Notes: a model not told the origin generated them from the sequence alone. A stretch of DNA of 64,000 nt from Flavobacterium hiemivividum (GCF_004349145.1 NZ_SMFO01000005.1:725-64724); one strand, 5' to 3'. Counted from the stretch's first letter, positions 27,711-37,109 are shown. Made by a program: numbers and translations.

Positions 27711-27818
27711 TTTATCATTCCGGAGGAATCTCAAGCTACAATAAACTATACTAAGACGATTACAATGGGACAAGCTAGCTGTTTCACGGTTTGTGTGAGA
27801 TGTTTCCAGGGTCACAAA
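27711..27818. repeat. MITE-like repeat with imperfect terminal inverted repeats, copy D
   Basis: The left end TTTATCATTCCGG and the right end TGAGATGTTTCCAG...GTCACAAA are imperfect inverted repeats. The internal GGGACAAG...AGC...GTTT order and the right end match copy E at 57563-57628 (GGACAAG, AGC, GTTT, TGAGA, TTCCAG, ACAAA). No coding capacity is seen. It resembles small mobile or palindromic repeats common between genes in Bacteroidota. Confidence 0.5.
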
Positions 27819-27856
27819 CTAAGTGGGTAATCGATAAAAAACAATATCCCACAAAA

Positions 27857-27884
27857 AAAACCGTAAAATCACTTCTACGGTTTT
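27857..27884 (-). terminator. Terminator after ychF
   Basis: AAAACCGTA (27857-27865) pairs with TACGGTTTT (27876-27884). On the minus strand it ends in a T-rich run, just after the ychF stop. Confidence 0.8.
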
Positions 27885-27918
27885 CTATATTCTTTTTTCT
27901 TTCTTCTATTGTCTTAAA

Positions 27919-29013
27919 TTACACGTTAAATCTAAAGTGCATTACATCACCATCTTTAACGATATATTCTTTTCCTTCTACTTTGAACTTTCCAGCTTCT
28001 TTTGCTTTAGCTTCTGAACCATAATGAACGAAGTCTTCATAAGAAATCACCTCAGCACGAATAAATCCTTTTTCGAAATCAGTATGAATTACTCCCGCAG
28101 CTTGTGGTGCAGTAGATCCAACGTCGATCGTCCAAGCTCTGACCTCTTTTACACCTGCTGTAAAATAAGTTTGTTGTTTCAATAATTTATAAGCTGCTCT
28201 AATTAAAACAGACGCACCTGGCTCAGTTAAACCCATATCTTCTAGAAAAACCTGACGCTCTTCGTAGCTTTCTAATTCAGTAATATCAGCTTCAGCACCT
28301 ACCGAAAGGATAATAACCTCAGCATCTTCGTCTTTCACTAATTCGCGAACTTGGTCCACATATTTATTTCCGTTTACAGCAGAGTTTTCATCTACGTTGC
28401 AAACATACAATACTGGTTTTGCAGTAATTAATTGGAAACCTTCCATCAAAACCTCTTCATCATTATTTTGAGGAGTTATTGTTCTAGCTGATTTTGCTTG
28501 AAGCAATGTCTCTCTGATACGGTCTAAAAGTGCTTTCTCAGTTTGCGCTTCTTTGTTTCCAGTTTTGGCTGCGCGATTTACTTTCTCTAAACGTTTTTCA
28601 ACATTTTCTAAATCTTTCAATTGCAGCTCAATGTCGATTGTTTCTTTGTCGCGAATTGGGTTTACATTTCCGTCAACGTGAACGATATTATCATTATCAA
28701 AACAACGTAGAACGTGAATAATAGCGTTACATTCTCTAATGTTTCCTAAGAATTGATTTCCTAAACCTTCTCCTTTACTAGCTCCTTTAACTAAACCTGC
28801 AATATCCACAATGTCAACTGTTGCCATTTGAACGCGTTCTGGTTTAACTAGTTCTTCTAGTTTTTCAATTCTTGGATCTGGCACGTTTACAACACCTATA
28901 TTAGGTTCGATTGTACAAAAAGGAAAGTTAGCACTTTGCGCTTTTGCATTCGATAAACAATTAAATAAAGTTGATTTTCCAACATTTGGTAACCCTACAA
29001 TTCCTGCTTTCAT
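27919..29013 (-). CDS. ychF: Redox-regulated ATPase YchF (Obg-like GTPase family)
   Basis: This 364-residue protein has the P-loop GLPNVGKSTLFN at residues 7-18, switch regions (NFPFCTIEPN, DIAGLVKGASKGEGLGN), a coiled-coil insertion (about 130-200) and the C-terminal TGS-like domain (FFTAG-type: YFTAGVKEVRAWTI, then KDGDVMHFRFNV). YchF binds ATP and associates with ribosomes, with roles in the oxidative-stress response. The length is normal (363 in E. coli). It is monocistronic, with its own promoter and terminator. Confidence 0.96.
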   Translation of the reverse strand: MKAGIVGLPNVGKSTLFNCLSNAKAQSANFPFCTIEPNIGVVNVPDPRIEKLEELVKPERVQMATVDIVDIAGLVKGASKGEGLGNQFLGNIRECNAIIHVLRCFDNDNIVHVDGNVNPIRDKETIDIELQLKDLENVEKRLEKVNRAAKTGNKEAQTEKALLDRIRETLLQAKSARTITPQNNDEEVLMEGFQLITAKPVLYVCNVDENSAVNGNKYVDQVRELVKDEDAEVIILSVGAEADITELESYEERQVFLEDMGLTEPGASVLIRAAYKLLKQQTYFTAGVKEVRAWTIDVGSTAPQAAGVIHTDFEKGFIRAEVISYEDFVHYGSEAKAKEAGKFKVEGKEYIVKDGDVMHFRFNV

Positions 29014-29075
29014 ATTATTTATATTTACGTATAGTATTGTACTACTATAAGTTCTATGTTTACTTTAAAATTTTG

Positions 29076-29102
29076 CAAATATAAGATTTAATAAACGCTC
29101 AA
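29076..29102 (-). promoter_or_regulatory. Promoter of ychF
   Basis: On the minus strand TTG (29102-29100) and TATATTTG (29083-29076) are 16 bases apart, close to the Bacteroidota -33/-7 pattern. The predicted leader is about 60 bases. Confidence 0.5.
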
Positions 29103-29170
29103 GCAGAAAAAACATTACATTAATACAATTATGTATATTTTTTATAAAAAAAAATTGATTTTACCTTTAT

Positions 29171-29205
29171 TTTGTTAAAAAAAAATTAAATTGCGAATAC
29201 TTTTA
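29171..29205 (+). promoter_or_regulatory. Possible promoter of the TonB-dependent receptor gene
   Basis: TTTG (29171-29174) and TACTTTTA (29198-29205, one mismatch to TAnnTTTG) are 23 bases apart, about 30 bases before the ATG at 29235. Confidence 0.4.
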
Positions 29206-29234
29206 CACTAAACAAAAACCAAATTAACTTTATT

Positions 29235-31868
29235 ATGAAAAAAATTGCATTATTATTTTTACTGCTAAACGCCTCGTTTCTTTTTGCACAAAAAGAGATT
29301 TCTGGAGTAGTAAAAGACGACTCTGGCAGCCCACTTCCTGGAGTTAACATCGTTGAAAAAGGAACTAATAATGGTGTTTCTACCGATATGGCAGGAACTT
29401 ACAAGATAAAAGTTCAAGAAGGAGCTACAATCGTTTTTAGCTACATTGGTTTTACCAAAGTAGAAAAAGGGACTTCAAGTTCGAAAGTTGATGTTGTTTT
29501 ATCAGAAGAAGGTGGGCAGACATTACAAGAAGTGCAAATTGTAGGTTCTAGAAACGCAAAAAGAACTGTAGTAAATTCAGCAGTCCCTATCGATGTTATT
29601 AATGTAAGAGATGTAACAACGCAAAGTGGAAAATTAGAGATTAATGAATTGCTACAATATGTTGCTCCTTCATTTAATGCTAATAAACAATCTGGTTCAG
29701 ATGGGGCAGATCACGTGGATCCAGCTTCATTAAGAGGCTTAGGTCCAGATCAAACTCTAGTTTTAATTAATGGAAAAAGAAGACATCAATCGTCTCTTAT
29801 CAACCTTTTTGGAACTCGCGGACGTGGAAACACAGGAACCGATTTAAATGCAATTCCAGCGGCTTCTATTAAAAGAATTGAAATCTTGAGAGATGGCGCT
29901 GCGGCACAATACGGTTCTGACGCTATCGCGGGAGTAATTAATATTGTATTAAATGATAATGTGGATGAACTTACTGGATCTATTACCTACGGAGCATTTA
30001 ATACTAATGCTAAAGGCGATTTCCTTGACGGAACAACAAATACAGATGGATATCGCTTAGATCAAAACGGAAATGGAAATTCATACGGAAAAGATCAATC
30101 TTTTGATGGTGGCTCCATTAAAGTTGCTGCAAATTATGGTGTTGCAGTGGGCGACAAAGGTGGTTATGCCAACTTCACTACTGAGTATTTAAACAAAAAT
30201 AAAACATTACGTCCTGGATATGATTTCAGAAAAGGATTTGGAGAAGCAGCTATTCAAGGATTTAACCTTTTTGGAAATTTTGCAATGCCAATATCTGACA
30301 AAACTGAGTTCTATGCTTTTGGAGGAAGAAACTATAGAGATACAGATGCTTATGCTTTTACCAGAAATGATGGAGAAAGAGTTGTAGAATCAATCTATCC
30401 TGGAGGTTATTCACCAAGAATTACATCAAACATATTAGACAATTCATTTGCAGCTGGTTTTAGAACTGAGACTGCTAGCGGTTGGAAAATTGACATCAGT
30501 AATGCTTATGGTCAAAACCTTTTTCATTACTACATAAAAGGAACTATTAATGCTTCATTAGAAGGAGCTTCACCTACAGAATTTGATGCTGGTGGACATA
30601 GTTTGAGTCAAAACACAACTAATTTTGATTTCTCTAAAAATTATAGCTCTGTATTAAACGGAATGAATATCGCTTTTGGAGCTGAATTTAGAACAGAAAA
30701 CTTCAATATTTTTGCTGGAGAAGAAGGTTCTTATTCTACTTATGACACTAATGGAAGAGTGATAATCGACCCTGCAACTCAAACAGCGCCAACGGATCCT
30801 ATCACAGGAGAACTAAGACCTGGTGGATCTCAAGGTTTTCCTGGATATAGTCCAGCTAACAAAGTTGACAAAAGCCGTACAAACTTGTCATTATATGCTG
30901 ATACCGAATTTGATATTACAAATTCACTCTTAATAAGTGGAGCAGTTCGTTATGAGAATTATAGCGATTTTGGAAGCACTGTAAACGGAAAAATAGCGGC
31001 AAGAATTAAAGCTTCAGAAAATTTCAATATTAGAGGATCTTTGAGCACAGGATTTAGAGCTCCTTCATTAGCTCAAATTTATTACAATTTACGTTTTACA
31101 AATTTCAATGCTTCTGGAGCGACAGAAGTTATACTTTCGCCTAATAACAGTCCAGTTACAAATGCCTTTGGAATACAAAAACTAAATGAAGAAAAAGCGG
31201 TTAATGCCTCTTTAGGATTTACTGCAAATTTTGGTGATTTTACTGCTACAGTTGATGGGTACTCTATTAAAGTTAAAGACAGAATCGTTTTAACTGGATA
31301 TTTTGACGCCAGTTCATTCAACTTAGGTGTTTCAGAAGCTCAGTTCTTTACAAATGGAGTGGATACAAAAACTACAGGTTTAGATTTAGTTTTAAATTGG
31401 AAAAAATCATTTGGAGATTCCAAATTCGGAGTAACACTTGTTGGAAATATCAATGACATGAAAATTGAAAATGTCAAAAACGGTAATTTAGACGAAGCTA
31501 TTTTCTTTGGAGATAGAGAAAAAGCATTTTTACTGGCATCTGCACCAAAATCGAAATTTGGTTTAAACCTTAATTATTCAAAAAATAAATTTGATGCAGG
31601 TTTGGCTTTCACTAATTTCAGCAAAGTAGTCTTAGTTGACTATAATGATGAAGATGATGTTTATACTGCTAAAACAATTACTGATTTAACTCTAGGATAT
31701 AAGCTTTCTAAAAGTCTTAAATTAAGCGTAGGAAGTAACAATTTATTTAATATTTATCCAGACAAGCAAGATGAACAAGGAAATACTGAAGCTGGTGGCT
31801 ACTGGGATTCAGTACAAATGGGATTCAGCGGAGCTTATTACTATGCAAGATTAGGATTTAATTTCTAA
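29235..31868 (+). CDS. TonB-dependent receptor with carboxypeptidase-regulatory N-terminal domain
   Basis: This is an 877-residue outer-membrane receptor. Signal peptide MKKIALLFLLLNASFLFAQ is followed by a CarboxypepD-reg domain (about 20-100; GVVKDDSGSPLPGVNIVEKG). The plug domain follows at about 110-230 (PASLRGLGPDQTLVLINGKR, RIEILRDGAAAQYGSDAIAG), then a 22-strand barrel ending in aromatic YYYARLGFNF. There is no SusD partner, so it is not a SusC/D pair; the ligand (siderophore, vitamin or glycan) is unknown. It is monocistronic: a strong terminator follows at 31904-31931. Confidence 0.94.
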   Translation: MKKIALLFLLLNASFLFAQKEISGVVKDDSGSPLPGVNIVEKGTNNGVSTDMAGTYKIKVQEGATIVFSYIGFTKVEKGTSSSKVDVVLSEEGGQTLQEVQIVGSRNAKRTVVNSAVPIDVINVRDVTTQSGKLEINELLQYVAPSFNANKQSGSDGADHVDPASLRGLGPDQTLVLINGKRRHQSSLINLFGTRGRGNTGTDLNAIPAASIKRIEILRDGAAAQYGSDAIAGVINIVLNDNVDELTGSITYGAFNTNAKGDFLDGTTNTDGYRLDQNGNGNSYGKDQSFDGGSIKVAANYGVAVGDKGGYANFTTEYLNKNKTLRPGYDFRKGFGEAAIQGFNLFGNFAMPISDKTEFYAFGGRNYRDTDAYAFTRNDGERVVESIYPGGYSPRITSNILDNSFAAGFRTETASGWKIDISNAYGQNLFHYYIKGTINASLEGASPTEFDAGGHSLSQNTTNFDFSKNYSSVLNGMNIAFGAEFRTENFNIFAGEEGSYSTYDTNGRVIIDPATQTAPTDPITGELRPGGSQGFPGYSPANKVDKSRTNLSLYADTEFDITNSLLISGAVRYENYSDFGSTVNGKIAARIKASENFNIRGSLSTGFRAPSLAQIYYNLRFTNFNASGATEVILSPNNSPVTNAFGIQKLNEEKAVNASLGFTANFGDFTATVDGYSIKVKDRIVLTGYFDASSFNLGVSEAQFFTNGVDTKTTGLDLVLNWKKSFGDSKFGVTLVGNINDMKIENVKNGNLDEAIFFGDREKAFLLASAPKSKFGLNLNYSKNKFDAGLAFTNFSKVVLVDYNDEDDVYTAKTITDLTLGYKLSKSLKLSVGSNNLFNIYPDKQDEQGNTEAGGYWDSVQMGFSGAYYYARLGFNF

Positions 31869-31903
31869 TTAATTCATTTTATAAAATTTCTAATAATGCG
31901 AGG

Positions 31904-31931
31904 AAGAGCTGTCTGATGACAGCTCTTTTTT
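31904..31931 (+). terminator. Rho-independent terminator after the TonB receptor gene
   Basis: AAGAGCTGTC (31904-31913) pairs with GACAGCTCTT (31918-31927) over a TGAT loop, followed by T residues. Confidence 0.92.
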
Positions 31932-32070
31932 TATTTCCCATTCTAAAAACAATCTGTTTTAAGAAAGCCAACAGTCAAATTGTCCATTACTATATTCTTA
32001 TTATTAACTAAGGAGTGAATAATACAAACTTTACTGATAATTTTATAACAGCTTAAAAGTCAATTACTTT

Positions 32071-32078
32071 TAAATTTG
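32071..32078 (+). promoter_or_regulatory. -7 box that decides the start of the next gene
   Basis: TAAATTTG matches TAnnTTTG. Transcription should begin near 32081, downstream of the in-frame GTG at 32078. This supports the ATG at 32108 as the real start. Confidence 0.5.
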
Positions 32079-32107
32079 TGATATACAAATTACTAAAATT
32101 AAATATT

Positions 32108-32641
32108 ATGAAAATTATAATGATAGGAATGGTAGCTTTTTTATTTTCTTTAAATATTCAAGCTCAGAAAAAAAATGTAAAGACAGAAGTTAAGACTAAT
32201 ATCACTACGGTAAAAGACTCTGACGGAAAAAAAAGTGTGATTCAAACTAAGGAAATCGAAGAAGTACAAACTATTGAACTGAAAGATGCTGATTCTAAAG
32301 TACTAAACAAAGACATAAAAGAAAGTCCAGTAGAAGTTACTGCAACTACAAAAATCACAGAAAACGGAGTAACGAAAGTAATTTCTGTGGATCGATCTGC
32401 TTATTATGAATTAGACGGAAAAAAATATAAGGTGGCGAGTGACAATAATGGTTACATCATGTTTAATCCTAATGGCGAAAAATCAGCTGTATTAAGAAAA
32501 ACATCTAACAACAATTATATCTACAAAGCAAAAGATAAAACATCATATGGTCATTTTAACGCTGATGGAAATTTAGTATTAGAGACTTATGATGAAAATA
32601 CTGATACAATAACGATCACAACTTATATTATTACTAAATAG
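32108..32641 (+). CDS. Secreted protein of unknown function
   Basis: The ATG at 32108 opens a clean signal peptide (MKIIMIGMVAFLFSLNIQAQ) and lies after the predicted transcription start. The product is 177 residues. The mature N-terminal third is Lys- and Thr-rich and probably disordered (VKTEVKTNITTVKDSDGKK). The rest has a beta pattern with short tyrosine-containing strands (YYELDGKKYKVAS, YGHFNADGNLVLETYDE). It is probably periplasmic or released. No named family is recognised. Strong terminators lie on both sides, so the gene is monocistronic. Confidence 0.7.
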   Translation: MKIIMIGMVAFLFSLNIQAQKKNVKTEVKTNITTVKDSDGKKSVIQTKEIEEVQTIELKDADSKVLNKDIKESPVEVTATTKITENGVTKVISVDRSAYYELDGKKYKVASDNNGYIMFNPNGEKSAVLRKTSNNNYIYKAKDKTSYGHFNADGNLVLETYDENTDTITITTYIITK

Positions 32642-32664
32642 TAGAAAGTAATTTCTTAAAAACG

Positions 32665-32700
32665 AAAAATCCTGTTAGCCTTGGCTAACAGGATTTTTTT
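32665..32700. terminator. Strong terminator between convergent genes
   Basis: AAAAATCCTGTTAGCC (32665-32680) pairs perfectly with GGCTAACAGGATTTTT (32683-32698) over a two-base loop. It serves the secreted protein gene and, on the other strand, the ferredoxin gene. Confidence 0.93.
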
Positions 32701-32723
32701 ATATTATTAAAACAAGTATTAAT

Positions 32724-33110
<387 letters not shown>

Positions 33111-33138
33111 TCACTAAGTCATTTTATGACTTTAAGAC

Positions 33139-33171
33139 TTTTGACTTTCGACATATTAAAGCTTATTTTTG
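33139..33171 (+). promoter_or_regulatory. Promoter of the acyl-CoA reductase-serC-serA operon
   Basis: TTTTG (33139-33143) and TATTTTTG (33164-33171) are 20 bases apart, an excellent -33/-7 match 38 bases before the ATG at 33210. Confidence 0.7.
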
Positions 33172-33209
33172 TACAAAATTACAATCAAAACAATTCATAA
33201 GCAAACATT

Positions 33210-34268
33210 ATGACATTAGAAACAAAAAAAAGTGTTTTTGTTGAATTAGGAAAGTTCTTAAGCCAATTTTCTGAAGATAATACGATTAAAAACCCTGAAG
33301 TTTTAAAGAATAATCAATTTTTTGAGGACTTTACAGCTCTGATAAAATTATCGCAATCTCATAATGGCTGGTACACGCCAGAACAGGTTTATTTTTCGAT
33401 TCAATCTTGGGCTAGCGCACTTACTGAAGACAATTTGAATCAATGGCTTTCCGCTTACACTATAGATAATGCAAAGCCTAAAAACATTGCTTTAATTTTA
33501 GCTGGGAACATTCCTTTAGTTGGTTTTCACGACTTCCTTTCGGTATTAATTACAGGCCATAGTGTCTTAGTTAAAACATCCTCTAACGACCAACATTTAC
33601 TTCCGTTTATGGCGAAATATATTATCGCTATAGAGCCAAAATTTGCTGATAAAATTACTTTTGTCGAAGGAAAATTAGAAAATTTTGATGCTGTAATAGC
33701 TACCGGAAGCAACAATACGGCTCGTTATTTTGAATATTATTTTAAGGACAAACCTTCTATTATTCGAAAAAGTAGAAATTCAGTTGCCATTCTAACTGGG
33801 AAAGAGACAAAAGAACAACTGACCGCTTTAGGTGAAGATATCTTCCGTTATTTTGGTTTGGGTTGTCGCAATGTGTCTAAACTTTTTGTACCAAAAGGCT
33901 ATTCTTTTGATGCTTTTTTTGAAGCTATTTTCGAATATCAAGATGTTATTCATTATGAAAAATATGCCAATAATTATGATTACAATAAGGCTGTTTTCCT
34001 AATGAGCAATTTCAAATTGTTAGATAATGGTTTTTTGACTTTAAAAGAAGACAAAAGCCATGCATCTCCAATTTCGAGTGTGTTCTATGAATACTATGAT
34101 AACCTCAATGAATTGCAAACTCGATTAGAGCAAGAGCGCGACCAAATACAATGTGTGGTGAGTACTAATTTAATTGAAAACAGTATTGATTTTGGACAAA
34201 CACAACATCCTAAATTATCAGATTACGCAGACAATGTGGACACTATATCGTTTTTGTTAACAACATAA
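33210..34268 (+). CDS. Acyl-CoA reductase (LuxC-like)
   Basis: This 352-residue protein of the aldehyde-dehydrogenase-like LuxC family shows the NAD(P)-binding region LILAGNIPLVGFHDF (about 96-110). The catalytic Cys219 lies in YFGLGCRNVSKLF, with Glu209 just before it. LuxC-type enzymes reduce acyl-CoA or acyl-ACP to aldehyde. Its place directly upstream of serC and a serA-like gene, on one transcript, is notable and unexplained; the substrate is unknown. Confidence 0.85.
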   Translation: MTLETKKSVFVELGKFLSQFSEDNTIKNPEVLKNNQFFEDFTALIKLSQSHNGWYTPEQVYFSIQSWASALTEDNLNQWLSAYTIDNAKPKNIALILAGNIPLVGFHDFLSVLITGHSVLVKTSSNDQHLLPFMAKYIIAIEPKFADKITFVEGKLENFDAVIATGSNNTARYFEYYFKDKPSIIRKSRNSVAILTGKETKEQLTALGEDIFRYFGLGCRNVSKLFVPKGYSFDAFFEAIFEYQDVIHYEKYANNYDYNKAVFLMSNFKLLDNGFLTLKEDKSHASPISSVFYEYYDNLNELQTRLEQERDQIQCVVSTNLIENSIDFGQTQHPKLSDYADNVDTISFLLTT

Positions 34269-34361
34269 TAGAAATATGTGCAATAATAATCGAATATTAA
34301 TCGCTTTTTAAAGTCCTATTCCCGAAATTTGCTTTTTAATTTTTTGGACTTAAACTACACC

Positions 34362-35432
34362 ATGAAAAAACACAACTACAGCGCAGGACCATGCATTTTA
34401 CCACAAGAAGTATTTGAGAAATCAGCACAAGCTATTTTAAATTTTAATGATTCAGGATTATCTATTTTAGAAATTTCGCATCGAAGTAAAGACTTTGTAG
34501 CCGTTATGGATGAAGCCAGAGCACTAGCTCTTGAATTATTAGGTTTAGAAGGCAAAGGATATAAAGCACTTTTCCTTGCAGGAGGTGCTAGCTTAGAGTT
34601 TTTGATGGTTCCTTATAACTTGATGAAAGAAAACGGTAAAGCCGCTTATCTTGACTCAGGAACATGGGCTAGCGGAGCGATAAAAGAAGCTAAATTCTTT
34701 GGAGAAACTGTTGTTGTTGCTTCTTCAAAAGAAGAAAATTACAATAATATTCCAAAAGGATATACAGTACCTGCAGATGCAGATTACTTTCACTGTACTA
34801 GTAACAATACCATTTTTGGAACTCAAATGAAAGAATTTCCTTCATTAGACATGCCGATGGTATGTGACATGAGTTCTGATATTTTTTCTAGAGTATTAGA
34901 CTTTACAAAATTTGACATTATCTACGCCGGAGCTCAAAAAAATATGGGCCCTGCAGGAACTACTTTAGTTATCGTAAAAGAAGAAATTCTAGGTAAATCA
35001 GGTAGAACGATTCCAAGCATATTGGATTATGAAAAACATATTAAAGCAGATAGCATGTACAATACTCCCCCTGTTTTTCCTGTTTATTCTTCCTTATTAA
35101 CTTTACAATGGCTAAAAAACCTTGGAGGAATTGCTGCTGTTGAAAAATTAAACAACGCAAAAGCGGCATTATTATATGGTGAAATTGACAGAAACCCATT
35201 ATTTAAAGGAGCTGCAGCTGTTGAAGACCGTTCTAATATGAATGCTACTTTCTTATTAAATGATGCTGCACACACAGAAACCTTTGATGCAATGTGGAAA
35301 GCTGCAGGAATATCTGGAATACCTGGACACCGTTCAGTAGGTGGTTACAGAGCTTCTATGTATAATGCAATGCCAATTGAAAGCGTTCAAGTACTAGTTG
35401 ATGTGATGCAAGCGCTTGAAGCGAAAGTATAA
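34362..35432 (+). CDS. serC: Phosphoserine aminotransferase
   Basis: This 356-residue class V PLP aminotransferase makes 3-phosphoserine from 3-phosphohydroxypyruvate and glutamate in serine synthesis. The PLP lysine is Lys193 in YAGAQKNMGPAG. The family N-terminus HNYSAGPCILPQEVF follows directly after the ATG at 34362, so the in-frame TTG at 34329 is rejected. The C-terminal SGIPGHRSVGGYRASMYNA also matches. It is the second gene of the operon starting at 33210; a structured repeat separates it from the serA-like gene. Confidence 0.96.
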   Translation: MKKHNYSAGPCILPQEVFEKSAQAILNFNDSGLSILEISHRSKDFVAVMDEARALALELLGLEGKGYKALFLAGGASLEFLMVPYNLMKENGKAAYLDSGTWASGAIKEAKFFGETVVVASSKEENYNNIPKGYTVPADADYFHCTSNNTIFGTQMKEFPSLDMPMVCDMSSDIFSRVLDFTKFDIIYAGAQKNMGPAGTTLVIVKEEILGKSGRTIPSILDYEKHIKADSMYNTPPVFPVYSSLLTLQWLKNLGGIAAVEKLNNAKAALLYGEIDRNPLFKGAAAVEDRSNMNATFLLNDAAHTETFDAMWKAAGISGIPGHRSVGGYRASMYNAMPIESVQVLVDVMQALEAKV

Positions 35433-35459
35433 GTAAACAATATCATAAGTGGGATTCCT

Positions 35460-35540
35460 AGCCCCGATAGCAGTGAAAATCCTTTATATTTTTTTTCTTT
35501 AAAAAAATATAAAGATTGAAACGAATAGCGGGAAATAGCT
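35460..35540 (+). repeat. Structured intergenic repeat, copy C (81 bases, short form)
   Basis: The closing stem pairs AGC-CCCG (35460-35466) with CGGG-AAATA-GCT (35529-35540). The inner 5' strand GATAGCAGTGAAAATCC and the 3' strand GATTGAAACGAATAG match copies A and B. A single AT-rich hairpin (CTTTATATTTTTTT with AAAAAAATATAAAG) replaces the longer central arm of those copies. It sits in the serC to serA gap. Confidence 0.7.
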
Positions 35541-35603
35541 CCTAAAAACAATAATATAAAATAGGAGGATTAGATTTATTTTTTCCTCGAAATGCAATAA
35601 AAA

Positions 35604-36554
35604 ATGAAAGTATTAGCCAACGACGGAATTTCAAAAAGTGGAATTCTAGCTTTAGAAAAAGGTGGATTTGAAGTAATTACAACTAAAGTAGCCCAAGAAC
35701 AGGTAGCTAACTTTGTAAACGAAAATAACGTAGATGTGGTTCTTGTAAGAAGTGCTACTAAAGTGCGTAAAGATATTATTGATGCTTGCCCAGGATTGAA
35801 AATTATTGGTCGTGGTGGTGTAGGAATGGACAATATTGATGTGGATTATGCTAAAAGCAAAGGAATTCACGTAATAAATACTCCGGCTTCATCATCAGAA
35901 TCAGTAGCTGAATTAGTTTTTGCGCACTTATTTTCTGGTGTACGTTTCTTACACGATTCTAACAGAACAATGCCTCTTGAAGGAGATTCAAACTTTGATG
36001 GTTTGAAAAAAGCATACGCTAACGGAGTGGAGTTAAGAGGAAAAACTCTTGGAATAGTTGGAATTGGCCGTATTGGTCAAGCTACTGCAAAAATGGCTCT
36101 TGGATTAGGTATGAAAGTAATTGCTGCGGATAGTTTTATTCCACAAGTTGACGTAAAAGTAGAATTCTTTGACGGACAATCGATCACTACAACTATTGTT
36201 TCTCAATCAGTAGAATCATTATTTAAAGAGGCTGATTTCATTACTTTGCACGTTCCTGCTCAAGATGGCTACATCATTGGAGAAAAAGAACTAGCAACGA
36301 TGAAAGATGGTGTAGGTATTGTAAACTGTGCTCGTGGTGGTGTAATTGACGAAGTAGCATTAGTAAAAGCTTTAGACAGCGGAAAAGTATTGTTTGCTGG
36401 TTTAGATGTTTTTGAAAGTGAGCCAAAACCAGAAATGGCAATCTTAATGCATTCTAAAATCTCGTTGACTCCACATATTGGTGCTGCAACGGGAGAAGCG
36501 CAAGACAGAATAGGCACTGAATTAGCTTCGCAAATTATCAGTTTATTGAAATAG
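35604..36554 (+). CDS. serA: D-2-hydroxyacid dehydrogenase, probably phosphoglycerate dehydrogenase
   Basis: This 316-residue NAD-dependent enzyme has the dinucleotide fold GIVGIGRIGQ (150-159). The catalytic triad is Arg244 (NCARGGVIDE), Glu271 or Glu273 (DVFESEP) and His291 (LTPHIGAAT). Adjacency to serC suggests that it makes 3-phosphohydroxypyruvate, the first step of serine synthesis. It is the short form with no ACT domain, so the serine feedback inhibition of the long type is not expected. The symbol is inferred from context and could be wrong if another substrate is used. A terminator follows. Confidence 0.88.
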   Translation: MKVLANDGISKSGILALEKGGFEVITTKVAQEQVANFVNENNVDVVLVRSATKVRKDIIDACPGLKIIGRGGVGMDNIDVDYAKSKGIHVINTPASSSESVAELVFAHLFSGVRFLHDSNRTMPLEGDSNFDGLKKAYANGVELRGKTLGIVGIGRIGQATAKMALGLGMKVIAADSFIPQVDVKVEFFDGQSITTTIVSQSVESLFKEADFITLHVPAQDGYIIGEKELATMKDGVGIVNCARGGVIDEVALVKALDSGKVLFAGLDVFESEPKPEMAILMHSKISLTPHIGAATGEAQDRIGTELASQIISLLK

Positions 36555-36574
36555 TTATTTCAATTTATACATAC

Positions 36575-36616
36575 AAAAGGGATTCATTAACATCGTTTAA
36601 TGAATCCCTTTTTTTT
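36575..36616 (+). terminator. Rho-independent terminator after serA
   Basis: AAAAGGGATTCATTAA (36575-36590) pairs with TTAATGAATCCCTTTT (36597-36612), then T residues. Confidence 0.92.
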
Positions 36617-36674
36617 TATAAAACTTTACGAATTAACGAATTAAACCGTAACTTTATCTGTCAAAATTTTTATC

Positions 36675-37109
36675 ATGAAAAATAAGGTTTACATAATAGT
36701 ATTAATTTTAGGTGTCATAATTAGTTGTAATACTTCAAAGTCAGTCGTTTCTAAAGCAGAAAACCCGAATCCTACGGCTAATGATACTGTTAGAATTGCT
36801 AACGAGGAACTGGAATATGAAGTAATCATAATTGATCCAGGTTACAGTTCTTGGTTAGCGTCAAGGGCATTCTCTAGGAATTATCACTCTCAATCTTATT
36901 TAGAAAACAAAAATAAATTGTGGATCAGCGAATGGAATAGTAGGGTTTTGCAACCTTTTCACTATAATCCCAATCTATACGAAATGACCATAAACTATGA
37001 TCAAAATGTCGATTATGGATATGAGGTGAATTACTTATTTTATAACTACCTGGTCTATTTTCAAAATACCTACAAACAAAAACTTTTTGGTTATGTTCCT
37101 TCGAGATAA
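36675..37109 (+). CDS. Small lipoprotein, probably DUF6146 family
   Basis: This 144-residue protein has a lipoprotein signal (MKNKVYIIVLILGVIISC, lipobox Cys18), then a linker. The compact domain contains DPGYSSWLASRAFSRN, YHSQSYLENKNKLWISEWN and VDYGYEVNYLFYNYLVYF. The aromatic-rich pattern fits the Bacteroidota family I recall as DUF6146; this is from memory. It lies 32 bases before another small gene of unknown function and probably shares its transcript. It is probably anchored in an envelope membrane. Confidence 0.72.
   Translation: MKNKVYIIVLILGVIISCNTSKSVVSKAENPNPTANDTVRIANEELEYEVIIIDPGYSSWLASRAFSRNYHSQSYLENKNKLWISEWNSRVLQPFHYNPNLYEMTINYDQNVDYGYEVNYLFYNYLVYFQNTYKQKLFGYVPSR

Noticed and set aside
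27791..28024. Plus-strand frame of 77 residues overlapping the ychF end
   Set aside because: It is mostly antisense to ychF and runs through the repeat and terminator.
34329..34361. Upstream TTG start for serC
   Set aside because: The 11 extra residues do not fit the family. The conserved N-terminus begins at the ATG at 34362.
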